A stretch of 64,000 bases of DNA from Trichaptum fuscoviolaceum (lineage: Eukaryota > Basidiomycota > Agaricomycetes > Hymenochaetales > Trichaptaceae): the NCBI GenBank assembly GCA_910574455.1, contig CAJSYZ010000012.1:1977317-2041316 (forward strand), in the 5' to 3' direction. Under the pieces are notes generated by a model that was not told the DNA's origin, did not search any database, and worked only from the letters and a program-made list of their open reading frames with translations. The translations under genes were made by a program, and so were the position numbers. Within the stretch, counting starts at the first letter, position 1. Each line of letters begins with the position of its first letter. Below, one piece after another: positions 12,871-24,648 of this stretch.

Positions 12871-13344
12871 GTGACAATGTTTACACCTACTACACCTGTA
12901 GTGTCTACGTAGAGCATAGAGATACTCAAGGTGGATGTGGTCGATGGCAGAGAGCAAAGCGTCAATATGTTACCGCTTTTCGGGTGGTACGAATAAGGCC
13001 TCGTCCGAAGCAAGCAAATGGCAGCAGACTATGAGCGGGCGTAGCCACTTTGTGAGGAATTTGCGGAAATACTGTGAGGTTTTGCTGCATCGACTCTGAC
13101 TTGTGGCTGAGAGTCGTCCTCGTCGATGAAGAAGAGTCGCGACGCGACTTGACGTGTGACATTCGCGTGCTTTTGCTCGTGACTCGAACGAGTCGGAGTC
13201 GGAGTTGGAAAAACTACTACAGTAATAATCCGTCCACGTTTTAGCTTGCCATCCGAGTCGGTCACAGCCATCACTGGCACAGGTCTTCAAGTTCAAGTTG
13301 CCAGTGATACAGGACCCTCGGCATTACAACGAGCTCGAAAATTC
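12871..13344. promoter_or_regulatory. Divergent upstream region with CG-rich dispersed repeat
   Basis: This lies between the minus-strand kinase-like relic and the plus-strand intact kinase. It contains GAGTCG repeats around 13185-13210, the motif CGACGCGACTTGACGTG at 13141-13157, and the short inverted pattern CACTGGCA/TGCCAGTG near 13270-13305. The same CG-rich motif recurs at 18.1 and 59.2 kb. Its role is unknown. Confidence 0.4.
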
Positions 13345-15610
13345 ATGACTTCTCCTGTACAATATTCTATGCAAAGTGAGCATGTTGAGCCAGGGAGGGT
13401 CTTACTGAACAACATCGTCGCCGCACTACCTGACCACTACAACCTCAGTATAGCAATACGGGGTGCGACGAAAGAAACCGAACCAAGGGCGAGTGGGGGA
13501 AACTGTGATGTGACATTCGGAGCTATCCCATGGGCTGATGTCGAGAAAAATTGTCAAACATCTTCTCATCTTAGCTTTGTCAACAATGCGAATGACGAAC
13601 TACCCTCGTTGAAGATTGCAATCAAACGCGCAAGAGCGCACATTTTGAACAGCTTGAGTCCAGACAAACGAGAGAAATTCATTAAGGTATGCCTACATCA
13701 GAAATGCAAGCTTTGTACTCATTGGTCAATTTGCTTAGAGATATGCCAGGGAAATCAAGATTTGGTCTACGCTCAATCACGAGAATATTTTACTTTTACT
13801 TGGTTACGCGGATGAACACCACATCTTTCCTTCCTTGATAACGGCTTGGATGGAATATGGCACTGCAAAACAGTTCCTTCGTGATAACTCATCTGGACAG
13901 ACAACTAAATTGGCTTTGGTGGGTTATTTTGATAACCGCATGCGTATGATCCTGAGTCCTGACAGCCTCTGACGTTTCCTTTCTGAGTGAAGGCCGTGGA
14001 TGTAGCCAATGCTCTTGCTTACCTTCACTCAAGGAGCATTATCCACGGAGACCTGAAAGCTGTATGGGATACTATCAATTACCTTTGCGCAGTCTCTATT
14101 ACTAATCTTACTGGCAGGATAACGTGCTTGTGTCGAAAGCAGGGACAGGGCTACTTGCAGATTTTGGTGTTTCTCGAGTGCTCATGTCAGACGACTTCGC
14201 AAACTTGAAGACATCCTCTAATAGCGTCAATGGCACATTGCGCTGGATGGCATCTGAGCAACTCACTGCAATCCATATGCATGAACGATATTCATTAGCG
14301 ACTGATATATGGTCCCTAGGGATGACAGTATATGTATGTCTTACTGTCGTTTATTTTTGCAGAAATTCTGCTGATTCATTACAGGAATTCATAACGGGCA
14401 GGATACCGTATGAGCATATTAAATCGGAACCACCTGTTATGCTTGCAATCATGAGGTACCAATCACCACACGAGCCTGAAGAGCCCTCACTCGAAACTGA
14501 ACTGGAACGTCAATTGTGGAATTTATGTAAATTGTGCTGGTATGCCGACCCGATAAGAAGACCAACTATTGGTGCCCTCCAAGACCATCTCCGGATATTG
14601 CAGAACCCACCACAGGAAGGCTCATTAGACAGCACATCTACGCATATTGGAGATCCATTTAACCCCGTACACATGCAGTCTCCAGCAAGAAATTCCATGC
14701 AACCCAACAATCAGACAGATCTCATTCGCCAAGCCACTAACACTTTCAGGTCTGAGCCTTTGTCAGCGCGTGAAATGTTCAATCGGAACATTCGACATTG
14801 GTGGAAAGTTAATAATATGACTGTTGACGATAGTATGCTCTTTGTGGGCATCAGATTGTTTGATCCTTACGATTTGTATACTGAAGTCTCCAAGCTAGGA
14901 GGAGGTGCAGCGGTGAGTACAGTATGTTTTGATCTAGTAATGAAATGCTAAGTGGGTGCAAACAATATCTTCCTAGCTCAACCTTTCTGGAAATTGGCTG
15001 AAGGCAGCTATTAAGCTGCGCTGCTCATTTAAACACGATGATCCGGAATCTGTGTCACTGGTCGCAGATCAACTGAAGTCAAGATACAATGATTTCATAC
15101 TACCCTATGAACAGGAGACAGCGTTATCTACCAACAATGAACTGGTAGCCAATGCTGACACTACTATTCATCAGAATAGCTCGGGAAGCCAAAACACCGG
15201 CGGTTTCATTGCTTCATCTCCCTTCTTCCCTGCTATCAACGCCCCTCCAACAAATGACGCTTCAGGGAGGCTTATTGATAAATTCAGTACAGAAAACCCG
15301 CCTAAGGATCCTGTTGGTCAGTCCATTCAATTCCGCTACATATTTGATGAGATTATGAGACTGATTCTTTCGAAATCTATTGATAAATTCTTTGTCACCT
15401 GTCATCTTTCGGTATGGGTCATCTTCAGATTTGACAAGCAATTTTGTCCCGAGAAAACGCACCGGTTCTTCACCGAGGGTCTTTCGCACAGTATCTGGTT
15501 CTTCTTCCCAATCAAATCATATAGCTGAGCCGCGCAAGCGCCGTCCTAAGCGCATCTATATGGATGACTTGCTTGCGGATGATAAGGTCACCAGTACTGG
15601 AGAGGATTAG
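13345..15610 (+). CDS. TKL-like serine/threonine protein kinase (intact copy 2)
   Basis: Proposed exons 13345-13686, 13739-13918, 13993-14061, 14118-14333, 14385-14912, 14977-15316 and 15429-15610 join in phase to about 618 aa. Kinase features in order are IAIKRARA (likely ATP-anchoring Lys), REIKIW (helix C Glu), IIHGDLKADNVLVS (catalytic loop with HGD for HRD), ADFGVSRVL, TLRWMASEQL and a C-lobe with TDIWSLGMTVY. A clear glycine loop is not seen before the Lys. After residue about 430 there is a long tail of unknown type ending in a basic patch (PRKRRPKR) and an acidic end, which might be a nuclear signal. The substrate is unknown. The frame could start at an upstream exon, since the open frame extends to 13246 without another ATG. 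The copy at 0.1-2 kb is its broken, GC-richer paralogue. Confidence 0.8.
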
Positions 15611-16890
15611 TTTTATTACACTTTACTTTGATAACACACGCAAAACAGATGTAATGCTGTTGTAAACCGAAATTCAGAGGTTGCAATAACACTGCAATAC
15701 TAGTAATGAAATGAGTAATGAAATGAAATGAATTAATAGACTTCACCCAATTCGCGACGGGATCCGAGATTTCCCTTCCATGTCTGATCTGCGGGTTTGT
15801 ACCTATGCTTCTTCTACTTCTCTATAGTCTCTGGCTTCATCACCTTGCACTGAGTGAAAGTCACGCATGGTAACACCCCCGCTCACTGAGTGGTACATCA
15901 CAGGAGAGGGGTGCCAGACGTAGAGGGTACAGTCAACAACCACACGTCGTCGACGGTCAATGAGGGCGTGCGGCGATATAGAATCACCTATATTTTGGCT
16001 TTCCCATCCTCCTAGCAAATGTTACGCCTTTCGACTCTCGAGATATTATTTCCTACTCGATCCTTATAACTGCTTCCAGAGGTGGACACCAGTTCAATGA
16101 TCCTTGGAGACGTTGCAAGCGCATTATCGAAGGAGCCAACAAAGCATCGCTAACCTGTTCCGCAACCGACACAGAGTGGACGTACGGTGTCTTTTCACCT
16201 TTGTACAAACATCCGAGCATCGAGCGAGTTGGATCTCCTTCACCTTTCCCGGGAGATTGTCCTGGAAAGATCCACAGATACCTCACGGTGTGCTGGGCTC
16301 TTTGTTGACTTTCTACTCAAGGCGGTTGCTGTGCTTGGGTGAACGACATTGGCGGCCAACTGAGGTATGGAGCACAGGAAATGCCAAGCCAAAGACCAAT
16401 CATTGCGAGCACTATTTGTTGGATTACGATCAGGTTTTGAGGATGGTTCGCAATGGAACAATTAGGCTGGGCATATTGGTGCGCATCATAGTTCTCTAGT
16501 ATGTTTTCACAAGTCTGATGATTGTTGCTCGACAGCGCCGACGACTACAGTCCCTTGCCGGAGCCTGATTCGCAAATATCGCATCCGCTTCTGACCCCAT
16601 ACAAAATGACAGGACACGTCGACGCACCTCGTCCGTAAACCAGTCGTATCGATTTATCTTTGAGGTTGGGAGTTAGATGAATGAAACGCTGGCTAGATAA
16701 ATGTTCTCCGAAACGACTGGCTTGCGAGTCTACACCTCGCCTGCGCGAAGGCAGATTAGTTGGTCCTTTACGTGGACTGCAAATCTCATGGGCCTTTATC
16801 CAACGCGCCATCGTACGAAATTCATAAGACATACTTCACCTCACTCTGGGATGAGATAAAGGGCTTGAGGGATACATGGAACAGGTGACG
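15611..16890. other. Accessory intergenic region with coding debris
   Basis: No intact gene is seen. Around 16080-16330 the plus strand carries a protein-like segment (TEWTYGVFSPLYKHPSIE) interrupted by stops. The minus strand at 16610-16680 reads RFIHLTPNLKDKSIRL, which also occurs in a related form near 60.31-60.35 kb. These look like fragments of decayed genes; I cannot assign a family. Confidence 0.4.
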
Positions 16891-16944
16891 TAGTGAGGCT
16901 CGTGGATGAGCAGCATCCTAAAGGAAGCACAACTCGCCGATTGT

Positions 16945-18110
16945 TATTGAGAATGTCTTACCTCAGGTTTTTCTTTGATACAAGTCACCTTACCCGGTTT
17001 CACTTGATTGCAGTGTGCGTTTCATCCCATATATCTTCAGCTATTTCTCCAGCATCTCCACGTAATGTTCTTTCTGATTGATCCCGTGGTCTTCAACACC
17101 GGAGGCCCAATCGATTTTATAGTTCAGGTCATAAGGATAGCGTCCTCGCCTTCCTTTCCACACCAGTCAAAGTCGATCAAGTAAGGCCATCCCCTCGCAT
17201 CCAGAATAATGTGGTCATCGCGCAAGTCGCCGAATGCGTAACCATGTCTAACGCGACTGCACCCTCCTTGACAGCTTCGCTCCTTTGTCTTCATCGATGC
17301 GCTGAGAGAGAGAGAGACCACACACATCATCCCGGCCGTTCTCGAACCCGCAATAGAGCAGTCTCGGCACTGCACACTCAGCACCGTCTGTACAAAATAG
17401 TTCATGAGCCTCTTTGCAGTATTTGTCCGCGAACTTAACTTGCACATTCAACTGTCCTGTGATCCCAGCTCCGAGCAGGCAAAGATCGCGCGATCCTTGC
17501 GCAGCATGTGGATACGATATACGCACGCCAGTGAAATATCGCCCTTGTCGCGAACGGTCGGAGTACGCAGGTGAGGCAATCTGCTCTTTCGTACTCCCCT
17601 ATGGACGGTAGCTTTAGACTTTCGTAGTATGTGTCGAGCTTTTCCAAATGTCGACCGAGTGCGCCAAGGCTCAAGCCACAGCCGTAAGCTCGTCGACTTG
17701 GCTTGCATATTCTTTCAGAGGGCTTCTGTCCTGTCTCTATCAAGGAAGATGGCGCCGTACACAGTCAGAAATGGCCCCGAGAAGGCGAGAAGGAACGCAG
17801 GCATGCACGACACTTTGCGCAGTGGTGCCGCCTCGTCATGTCGATCAGCATGCTTTCTACATGATGCCAGACGGTCACATACATCAGGATTGACAGATGA
17901 CAATTGTTAGTCCGATACCGTTTGTTCGATTGGATCGCATTCATCCTTGACTTCACCAATGAACGAGCAAAAGGGCATCTCCTCGTTTACGATACGTTAA
18001 CTTGTAAACTAGGTTTCAAGAGTTCATCATTAGCACATATGGTCGTCTATAAACGCGCATTGAAGCAAACGGCCAATATGATGCCCTGTCTTCGTTAGAC
18101 GGCCTATGTC
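16945..18110 (-). pseudogene. Decayed fungal kinase-like (Crinkler-associated type) gene, copy 2
   Basis: This is a direct-repeat paralogue of the relic at 11.5-12.9 kb. Minus-strand pieces in order are PAFLLAFSGPFLTVYGAIFL, HLEKLDTYYESLKL, VKFADKYCKEAHELF, RHGYAFGDLRDDHIIL and YLIDFDWCGKEGE. A one-base deletion after GKEGE (near 17151) puts the expected RYP segment out of frame, and other frame changes occur between the pieces. The two copies therefore carry different disabling changes, which argues against one shared error and for independent decay after duplication. The upstream end merges into the CG-rich repeat near 18.13 kb. Confidence 0.6.
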
Positions 18111-18398
18111 CGGGCTCAAGTTCTCCGACAGAGACGCGACGCGACTTGACGTGACTCCACCCGCTAACTTGAAGCCCCGCTTGCCACTGGCAGTGGCACC
18201 GTGACCGTGACGGCTCGAACTTGAAATCGTGGGAAGGCTCAAGCTTTTTAAAGTTCAACTCAGACCTATTCCGCCCCATATTCTGCATATCATACCGCAG
18301 GTTAAGACGGTCATGTTATTAGGTACGCTTTCATTTTCTCTATACATACTATGCTATTAATCCATACTGACGAACAATCATGTACAGACGCAGAAGGT

Positions 18399-19442
18399 TT
18401 ATACAACCAGCCGTACTTTCAGCTTGTCTCCTTTGACCACTTCATCCTTCTTCGTCTCCAACTCATCCACATCCCATGACACAACCATCACTCTCCCAGA
18501 TAACCACTCTTTACGATCTCTAGTCAGCCATACAGTTGTGTGGGCCGCGAGCTCGGGTGTGTCGAGGAGGTTGTCATGAAATTCTTGAGGTAAGCCCGTA
18601 GCCATATCTGTAGGTACGCCTCCCGGATCGAGCGAGATGGCCAGGAGACCCTGTGCGCCATACTCGGAGACGAGAAGCTCTGTGAAGCGTAGAATAGCAA
18701 GTTTTCCAGTCTACAAAGGCAACAACGTTAGTTTCAGAACTTACTTACCAGACTAAGGTTTGCAGATACCTCGTACGATGAAACTCCATGATCGACTAAA
18801 TGAGCACCTCTGCTCGCCAAATTTACTACAATCTTCCTTCCTTCCAACCCTCCAGCACCGCTACTGATATCGCTTCCCAGTAGCAATCCGAGGAAAGCGC
18901 GTGTGACGAGATATGTCCCCTTCACATTGATCTCCCATGTTGACCACCACATACCCGGATCGCTTTCCCCAATCAATGCCAATCTCTCCATGGTTGCAGC
19001 GTTGTTCACGAGTACGTCCAGTCTTCCGTATGTATCTCTGACTAACCTACCAGCCTCGGAGACAGACTGCTCGTCAGATATATCGAGGGGGAGCTTCAGC
19101 ACTTTTAGCTCTCCTCCAGGGTGGACGGCATATGCTTCTTTCTCAACCGCGTCCAGTGCACTGGCGGAGCGGGCTGCGATCACCAGTCCTGATACACCCG
19201 CGCGGGCAAACGCTAACGCTGTTGCACGACCAATCCCTCGGCTCGCACCTGTGATCAACGCAACTCTGCCAGTAAAGTCGCCCGTCGCAACCCACTGTGT
19301 AGGGTCTATCGCTGGGTACGTGTCATGTCGGAGTGTCTTAACAAAATTTAGGCCTAAGGAGAGAGCAATCAGCCAGATCCACAATTTGCTCGTTCAGTGG
19401 GGCGAACAACTGACCTGTGTACTTGGCTATCGTCTTATCCAT
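18399..19442 (-). CDS. Short-chain dehydrogenase/reductase
   Basis: NAD(P)-dependent oxidoreductase of the SDR superfamily; substrate unknown. The model has exons 19442-19415, 19353-18770 and 18710-18399, giving about 307 aa. The cofactor motif TGASRGIG lies at about 44-51, NNAA at 126-129 (NNAG in most relatives), and the catalytic set is S190, Y203 and K207. The last intron falls inside the active-site motif: Y203-E204 end exon 2 and T-G-K begin exon 3, so only the spliced form has YxxxK. LDPGGVPTDMA follows as the usual SDR segment after the active site. The first exon codes only nine residues and a split glycine; without that splice the frame has no ATG. The gene has its own upstream region and no obvious pathway partner nearby. 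Confidence 0.88.
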
Positions 19443-21111
19443 CCTAGATTATGGCTTTTCACGATGACTCGCTCGCACTTTCTTTCAGGAGTACTTATAC
19501 GGAATCACGCGTGATTCTCTGTATAATCGCATGAGTAATGCAAGTGAAGAAGCTCTACTCCTATCTGTAATCTCTTGTGCAATGTGAGTAAAGAAGCTCT
19601 AATGGTTGTCGAAATGGTTGTCGGAAACGTAGTCTTAGCAGAGACACGCGTCCCTCCGGCCGTCGGCTGCAGCTACAAGTATGACAGTAAGTCCGACCGA
19701 CGAGGAGGCTGTTCGCTAATTTTGATTCGTACTCTATAGTTCACGATCTATACAATCAGCTCATGGATCTTCTCTGCGTACGCTTTGAGTCATGTTGGTG
19801 CGACTCCATTGACCTCCGGGGAAACCCCCGGTGCAACGTGAAGGTCTCAGAATTTTGAGTTGAATCTTCATTATGCTCCCATTCACATACACGCCCGTGC
19901 TGAATCACTTCTCGAGATTCTTTACTCAGCTCGGGGTCTCTCCCACTCCATTAAACAAAGTCGTTTGACCGATGATTAATTCACGTATCCGATCCGCAAG
20001 GCACCTTTGGCACTCTCAATATGTTCAAAGCGTTCGATTCTTCAGGGAGAGTTATGGTCTAATGCAGCTTACAGTAATTGTATGGAGATGGGACCCATAT
20101 CCTTTGGATAAAGATCATGGCAGTGCATTAGTATCGGAATTGTACGATCGCAATCTGTTGGTGATCGACATGCGGAGACAGAACAGACCAGAGGCGCGCA
20201 CCTGACGGACATAGAGAACGAATTGTATGATCAGAGCATGAGAGAAATCTGAAGCAATGTGGATTTAGCTTTAAGAAATCCAGTAGCGGATGCCAGGCTG
20301 AGATCTATGTACCCATGTTATAGCTGTTTTCAGTTCTTCCGAGTCGCGGAATCGGAAATCTCGTCGAGGCTCGTGAGACCCCGCCGGAGCCAACCGACCA
20401 TCTCACGGGTTCCGTATAAGGAAGGTAAAAATGATCCGTACTCTCGGCATTGTGCCATGTTTTCTGTATTAGTCCATGTGAGAAGAAAACTCAAGGATGA
20501 TATCACTCGGCGCAGCCGGCATTGTGTCATGCTTGCCATTCAGGGACTCGTGGGAGTAAATTATTGATGCTTAGGTCATTCGGTCACTTCGGCACAGCCT
20601 TCCGGGCTCGCCGCGCGCAAAATTTGCGATTCCGCGAAGAACTGAAAACAATTGTAAGCCTGGGTGCACACAGTTTTATCTGTCAAAGCGGATGCACACT
20701 GCTTTCCGTCCATCTGTTCCATTAGACACTACTAGTTCCTGACTCCCGATCAAACAATTCAAGTCTGCGTTGCAATCTGCCCCTCTTGAACGTACTCATT
20801 TGGTCCATCTTGAATCGGACGACAAAGCTTTCTGCCTCTCTTTCAGAGCGCACTGGCAGCCGTCACCGATGACCTCGCTGAACCACCTACTCTACATGCA
20901 ACTCTTTCAAGGGCAAATTTACAGTCACGGTGCGATGTACAAGCTCTTTTGGGCACGAAGCATATGGGTTTCAACTCGAATGCTCATATCGTGATTGTGA
21001 AATGAGTTTCTTCTAACGATTTCCACTCTTGATTAGGTTTATTAGTGGCAGATCTAGATGCATCTATCACTACTTGCGCACGCTCCGGGGAAATAGGATG
21101 TCCCTGCCGCA
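19443..21111. other. Intergenic, no supported gene
   Basis: About 1.7 kb between the dehydrogenase promoter and the 3' end of the DUF829 gene. Open frames are short and without domain features. Two similar phrases, GGCATTGTGCCATG near 20447 and GGCATTGTGTCATG near 20518, may be a small duplication. Nothing else is supported. Confidence 0.5.
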
Positions 21112-22373
21112 TTATAATTTAGCCATACTCTTGACAGACTCGGATGCTGCTCTGCTCAAAGCGTCCTCCCATAGCCTATCAACCGCCCCCCAGTAACGTT
21201 TAGCATCCGTTCTGACATGCATTACATGCGGGCTATCGAGACCAAATTTCTCAACATTGATAGGGTCCGATTTTTCATCCAATGAACCTCTCCACTGATC
21301 TGCATCTATTGCCTTTCGGAGGCGACGTAAGTGATCCTCCACATCTCTATAGTCCACGTGTTCGTCCGCTTCGCTATAGAAATATAGACGAGGAGTAGAG
21401 TAGTCCGAAAGGCTTGGGATGATGTCTTTGCTTAGCAACCGCGCATTCATCGAATAGAATGAAGGTTGCGAGCCGAGAAGGGAGCGGGAGGCCATTAGTG
21501 TGCTAAATGCGATGGAAGCTGGAACACTGGCCATGAACTTGATGAGGGGGTTTTTTATTGAGACTAGAAAACTTGACCCTCGCTGCATAAGTCCGGCATG
21601 ACTAGGGACGGAATCCAGAATGATAGCCGACACGCCGCTTTGGACAGTATGATCCGCAAGCATGAGTTGTCTCCAAATTTCGCCATCTCGGTTTCTCGAC
21701 TTCAAGACATGCTCAAGTAAGTCCATGAAAGACGTAAACATGAAGCCGCCTCCTACATATTATCATTAGTTTTGATGAAGTCTACGGCATGATTTAAAGG
21801 AGCAAAAGGTACCATTGGAAAAAACATGGACTAGAAGGCCATTCGAATGACCTCTGTGATATTTAGGCTTGTACATCTCTTCAAGGAAAATTTCTATTGC
21901 TGGCATAAGTTGGCGATCCTGCAATATTGGTTCAACACATAAAAAGTGCAAGAGAAATTACACGACCTGCCTTTTCATTCTGGGACGTAAAAAGCCACGA
22001 TGCAAAAGAGGTTATCACGATCACCGACGCTGAAGGCCATTTTCTTGCGTATTTGCTGATATAGTCCTTCTTCAAGGTATGTAAAGGAGCATTCACTAGA
22101 GCGACGTGATTAAGCTTGCACACCGCATGCAAGACAGTGCAATCACTAACTGAATCCGAATAAGAGGATCAACCTGTCATAGCTTTGTTAGAATCTAATT
22201 ATGCGGGGGAAAGAGGCAGGGAGCACAAACCGAGGAGCTTTTGAGCCCAGATCCGTACTATGTGGTAGTGGTCGGTGGAATAAAGCTACTTCTGATAGCG
22301 GCCGGAGTTCAACAACATTAGCATTCCTTTCTACAATTTGGGTGCTCGGGCGTGTATCAGTCTCGACAATCAT
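21112..22373 (-). CDS. TMEM53/DUF829 family protein
   Basis: DUF829 proteins (TMEM53 in animals) have an alpha/beta-hydrolase-like fold and are linked to the nuclear envelope or mitochondria in other organisms; their enzymatic activity is not settled. Proposed exons 22373-22231, 22173-22151, 22095-21962, 21918-21813 and 21752-21112 join to about 348 aa. LILLFGF at the start of the fold is encoded by a 23-nt exon, and VLVHVFSNGG-like sequence (LLVHVFSNGG, about 127-136) is the elbow motif typical of the family. SAIILDSVPSHAG and a late YSEADEHVDY, where the acidic member would lie, follow. The third intron is only 43 nt (donor GTAATT) and was chosen because it alone keeps phase. A duplicated fragment of exon 1 lies at 26.7 kb. 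Confidence 0.8.
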
Positions 22374-22645
22374 CGACGTATAAAGATGTAACGCGAGAAT
22401 ATCTATGAGCACGGGTTCAAGTTGGAGATATGCAGGTTATATGTACGCTCAATTTATCGTGACCCAGCCTTCGGGGACTCTAACCGGCTATATCAAACAT
22501 GTACTAATGACAGCCGGAATGTGCTGTATAATTCTGCAGAAAGCTGAAACAAGCATGACACGGTAGTAAAAAAATTACTCGTCCCGGTTAAGACGGCTTG
22601 TCCTACCATACGTGGAGCACTTTCAACCAAAAACGCTTCTACAGG

Positions 22646-23352
22646 TTTACACCTATTTTACACACGACACATCAAAATGCTAATTTGCCGGAGGCACTGA
22701 GGAAGAAAACTCGTAGCCGATAGTCATAACTAGTACTATAAGTGAGGTTACCGAGGGGCCGGGTGTTGTCACCTAGCTCCTCCGGGACATCGCTTGCACT
22801 CGCGAAACCAAATACGCATGTTGCTAAACCAAATTAGGCTTGTGTAAAGTCGTGTGTAAAGTACTTTTCACTTGACTTTTCACAAGCCAAGTTTGGTTTG
22901 GCAACATGCATATTTGGCTTCGCGGGGTGCAAGCGATGTCTCGGGGGAGGGGGGGGGGGGGGGGCGGGCGACAACGCCCGGCCTCTCCTAGTACTAATTA
23001 TGGCTATCGGTTCAAGTTATGAGTCTTTTCGTTACAGTCGTTCCAATAAACCTTGGCACCCCCGCAAGTTTGACAACTTTTTTTGCGCGGGCACGTGAGG
23101 TCAGAATTCCTTGAAATGGTAGTGTGTGCACTGCCCCAAGTTGAATCCCTGAAAGGAACGCTCGTGTAAAGACTCAAAATCAATAGGGAGGGGCTGTGTA
23201 CACACTACCATTTCAAGGAATTCTGACCTCACGTGTCCCGCGGAAAAAAAAGTTGGGCCAACAGGTGGTGTCAAGGTTTATTGGAACGACTGTAATACCT
23301 CCGGCAAATTTGATGTGTAAAGTTGTGTGTAAAGTCAAGTGAAAAGTGTAAA
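22646..23352. mobile_element. Nested foldback (multi-hairpin) element
   Basis: The outer ends are inverted repeats, TTTACAC...GCCGGAGG at 22646-22696 and CCTCCGGC...GTGTAAA at 23297-23352. Inside are two large imperfect hairpins: arms about 22717-22850 with 22887-23012, and arms about 23031-23137 with 23196-23296. The phrase GTGTAAAGTNGTGTGTAAAGT occurs both in the loop of hairpin 1 (about 22844) and next to the right end. No coding capacity is seen. A run of about 17 Gs with one A lies at 22945-22962. It sits in the region upstream of the DUF829 gene. It may be one foldback element, or one element inserted in another. Confidence 0.75.
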
Positions 23353-24648
23353 TGCCCCTTCAAGTTGTCTTGCTTGAAACAAAGGCAGTACCTGCAACAA
23401 TTGCTTCTTCACAAGTTCTCTTACCTCACGGAGGATGCATGAAGTTGGTTATTTGAGGACTTGAGGTGTCGAGGTCCTATGCACACAACTACCTGTCCGT
23501 TTGCAACGCTCCCACATGTCGCCCTCTGTTGAAATTCTAGAAAGAAAGGCTTCCGCGAAGGATGCTGCACTGCTGCTGCAGTGCGAGACTGAGTTGGCAG
23601 GTCCGTCCTGTTGACCGAAGATGAAAACTGCCGAGACTAAGTCCTTCATGATGTAGCCTCTTACTAACTTTTACGAACGAGAACTGAGCAATCGGCAGTC
23701 TCATATAAAAATTTATACAGCCCCAACTTCAAAGACCAGAATTCAAATTCGGCAGCCATTCACTAGTGGATACGAATAGCCGGAATGTACAGGATCCTCG
23801 CGACAGTGACTCAGAGCATGTCTATTGACTTGCGTCGGCGAACGGGGAATGGGGAAGTGGGAGTATCCGGCGAATGCTTTTTTTAGGTCTGCGATGTCCT
23901 GAGGGAGTAATGAGCCGTATATTTGGTCGAAAGGCAATCTTAGCAGTACAGACACTCAAAAACCCATCAACGAGTATGTATATATTTGGTATGTGAGACA
24001 TGTTCTTGTGCGATGTTTAATGTCTCGCAATTCCCATTTTGATCGAGTTTGTTGTCGATAGTGTTTCCTATGACCGAGTTGTTTAGGACAGTTATTGGCA
24101 GTCGATTGTAGAGAAGCAAGCAGTTTGGAGACTCTGAGTAGTCAGGCCGGGACAATCAGTGACCTAACAGCGAAGGAAGTAAATCACTTTTCACTCACTT
24201 TTGTGGCGAGATGGGGTATTGCTACCGTGCACATTATCCAATACACTGTAGCTTTCAAACCACCGATCCACAGATACAGACCCAAAGAAGAGCAACGGTA
24301 AGTAACGTCCACTTTGGTCGCTTTCTTGCGAGGAGACAAAGTATAAGCAGGCACTCCGCGCTGAGTGAGTAATTTGGGACTAGGTCAATAAGCAAAGAGC
24401 AGTAGATATCTTCAATGGATGCGATTGAAGAGGCTCCTGTTCGTCTCGTGCTTGGCATGCGGAGAGCATTCAGAGGGGTTGGGCCTGACTGAATAGCTCT
24501 GGCGTAACTCGAAAGCCTTCCTTCCACATCGGTGCCAGCATCAAAGCACACAGGCTGTACTTAATCTTGTTTTGATTCTTGCAGCTTCGGTAGTCCATAT
24601 CGTTAGCAGTATTATAGCATCTTCGTGTTGGACAAGCAAATCCCACAG
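23353..24648. other. Unresolved region
   Basis: Minus-strand open frames at 23743-23955 and 24255-24551 have protein-like composition. The second contains a leucine-rich hydrophobic stretch near its end. They have no clear start or splice links, and might be exons of an unrecognised gene or decayed sequence. No family is recognised. Confidence 0.3.

Noticed and set aside
13246..13344. Extension of the intact kinase upstream of the ATG at 13345
   Set aside because: No ATG in that part; it would need a non-standard start or an unseen exon.
18734..18769. Dehydrogenase reading through SANLSLVSKF
   Set aside because: It would lose the YxxxK lysine; splicing at GAG/GTATCTG restores it in phase.
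19353..19384. Start of the dehydrogenase at the hydrophobic MWIWLIALSL
   Set aside because: That frame begins with TTG. A 28-nt upstream exon with a proper ATG and phase-matched splice gives a normal SDR N-terminus.
22898..23098. 66-codon frame with a glycine run inside the foldback element
   Set aside because: Product of the G-homopolymer and hairpin arm, not coding.
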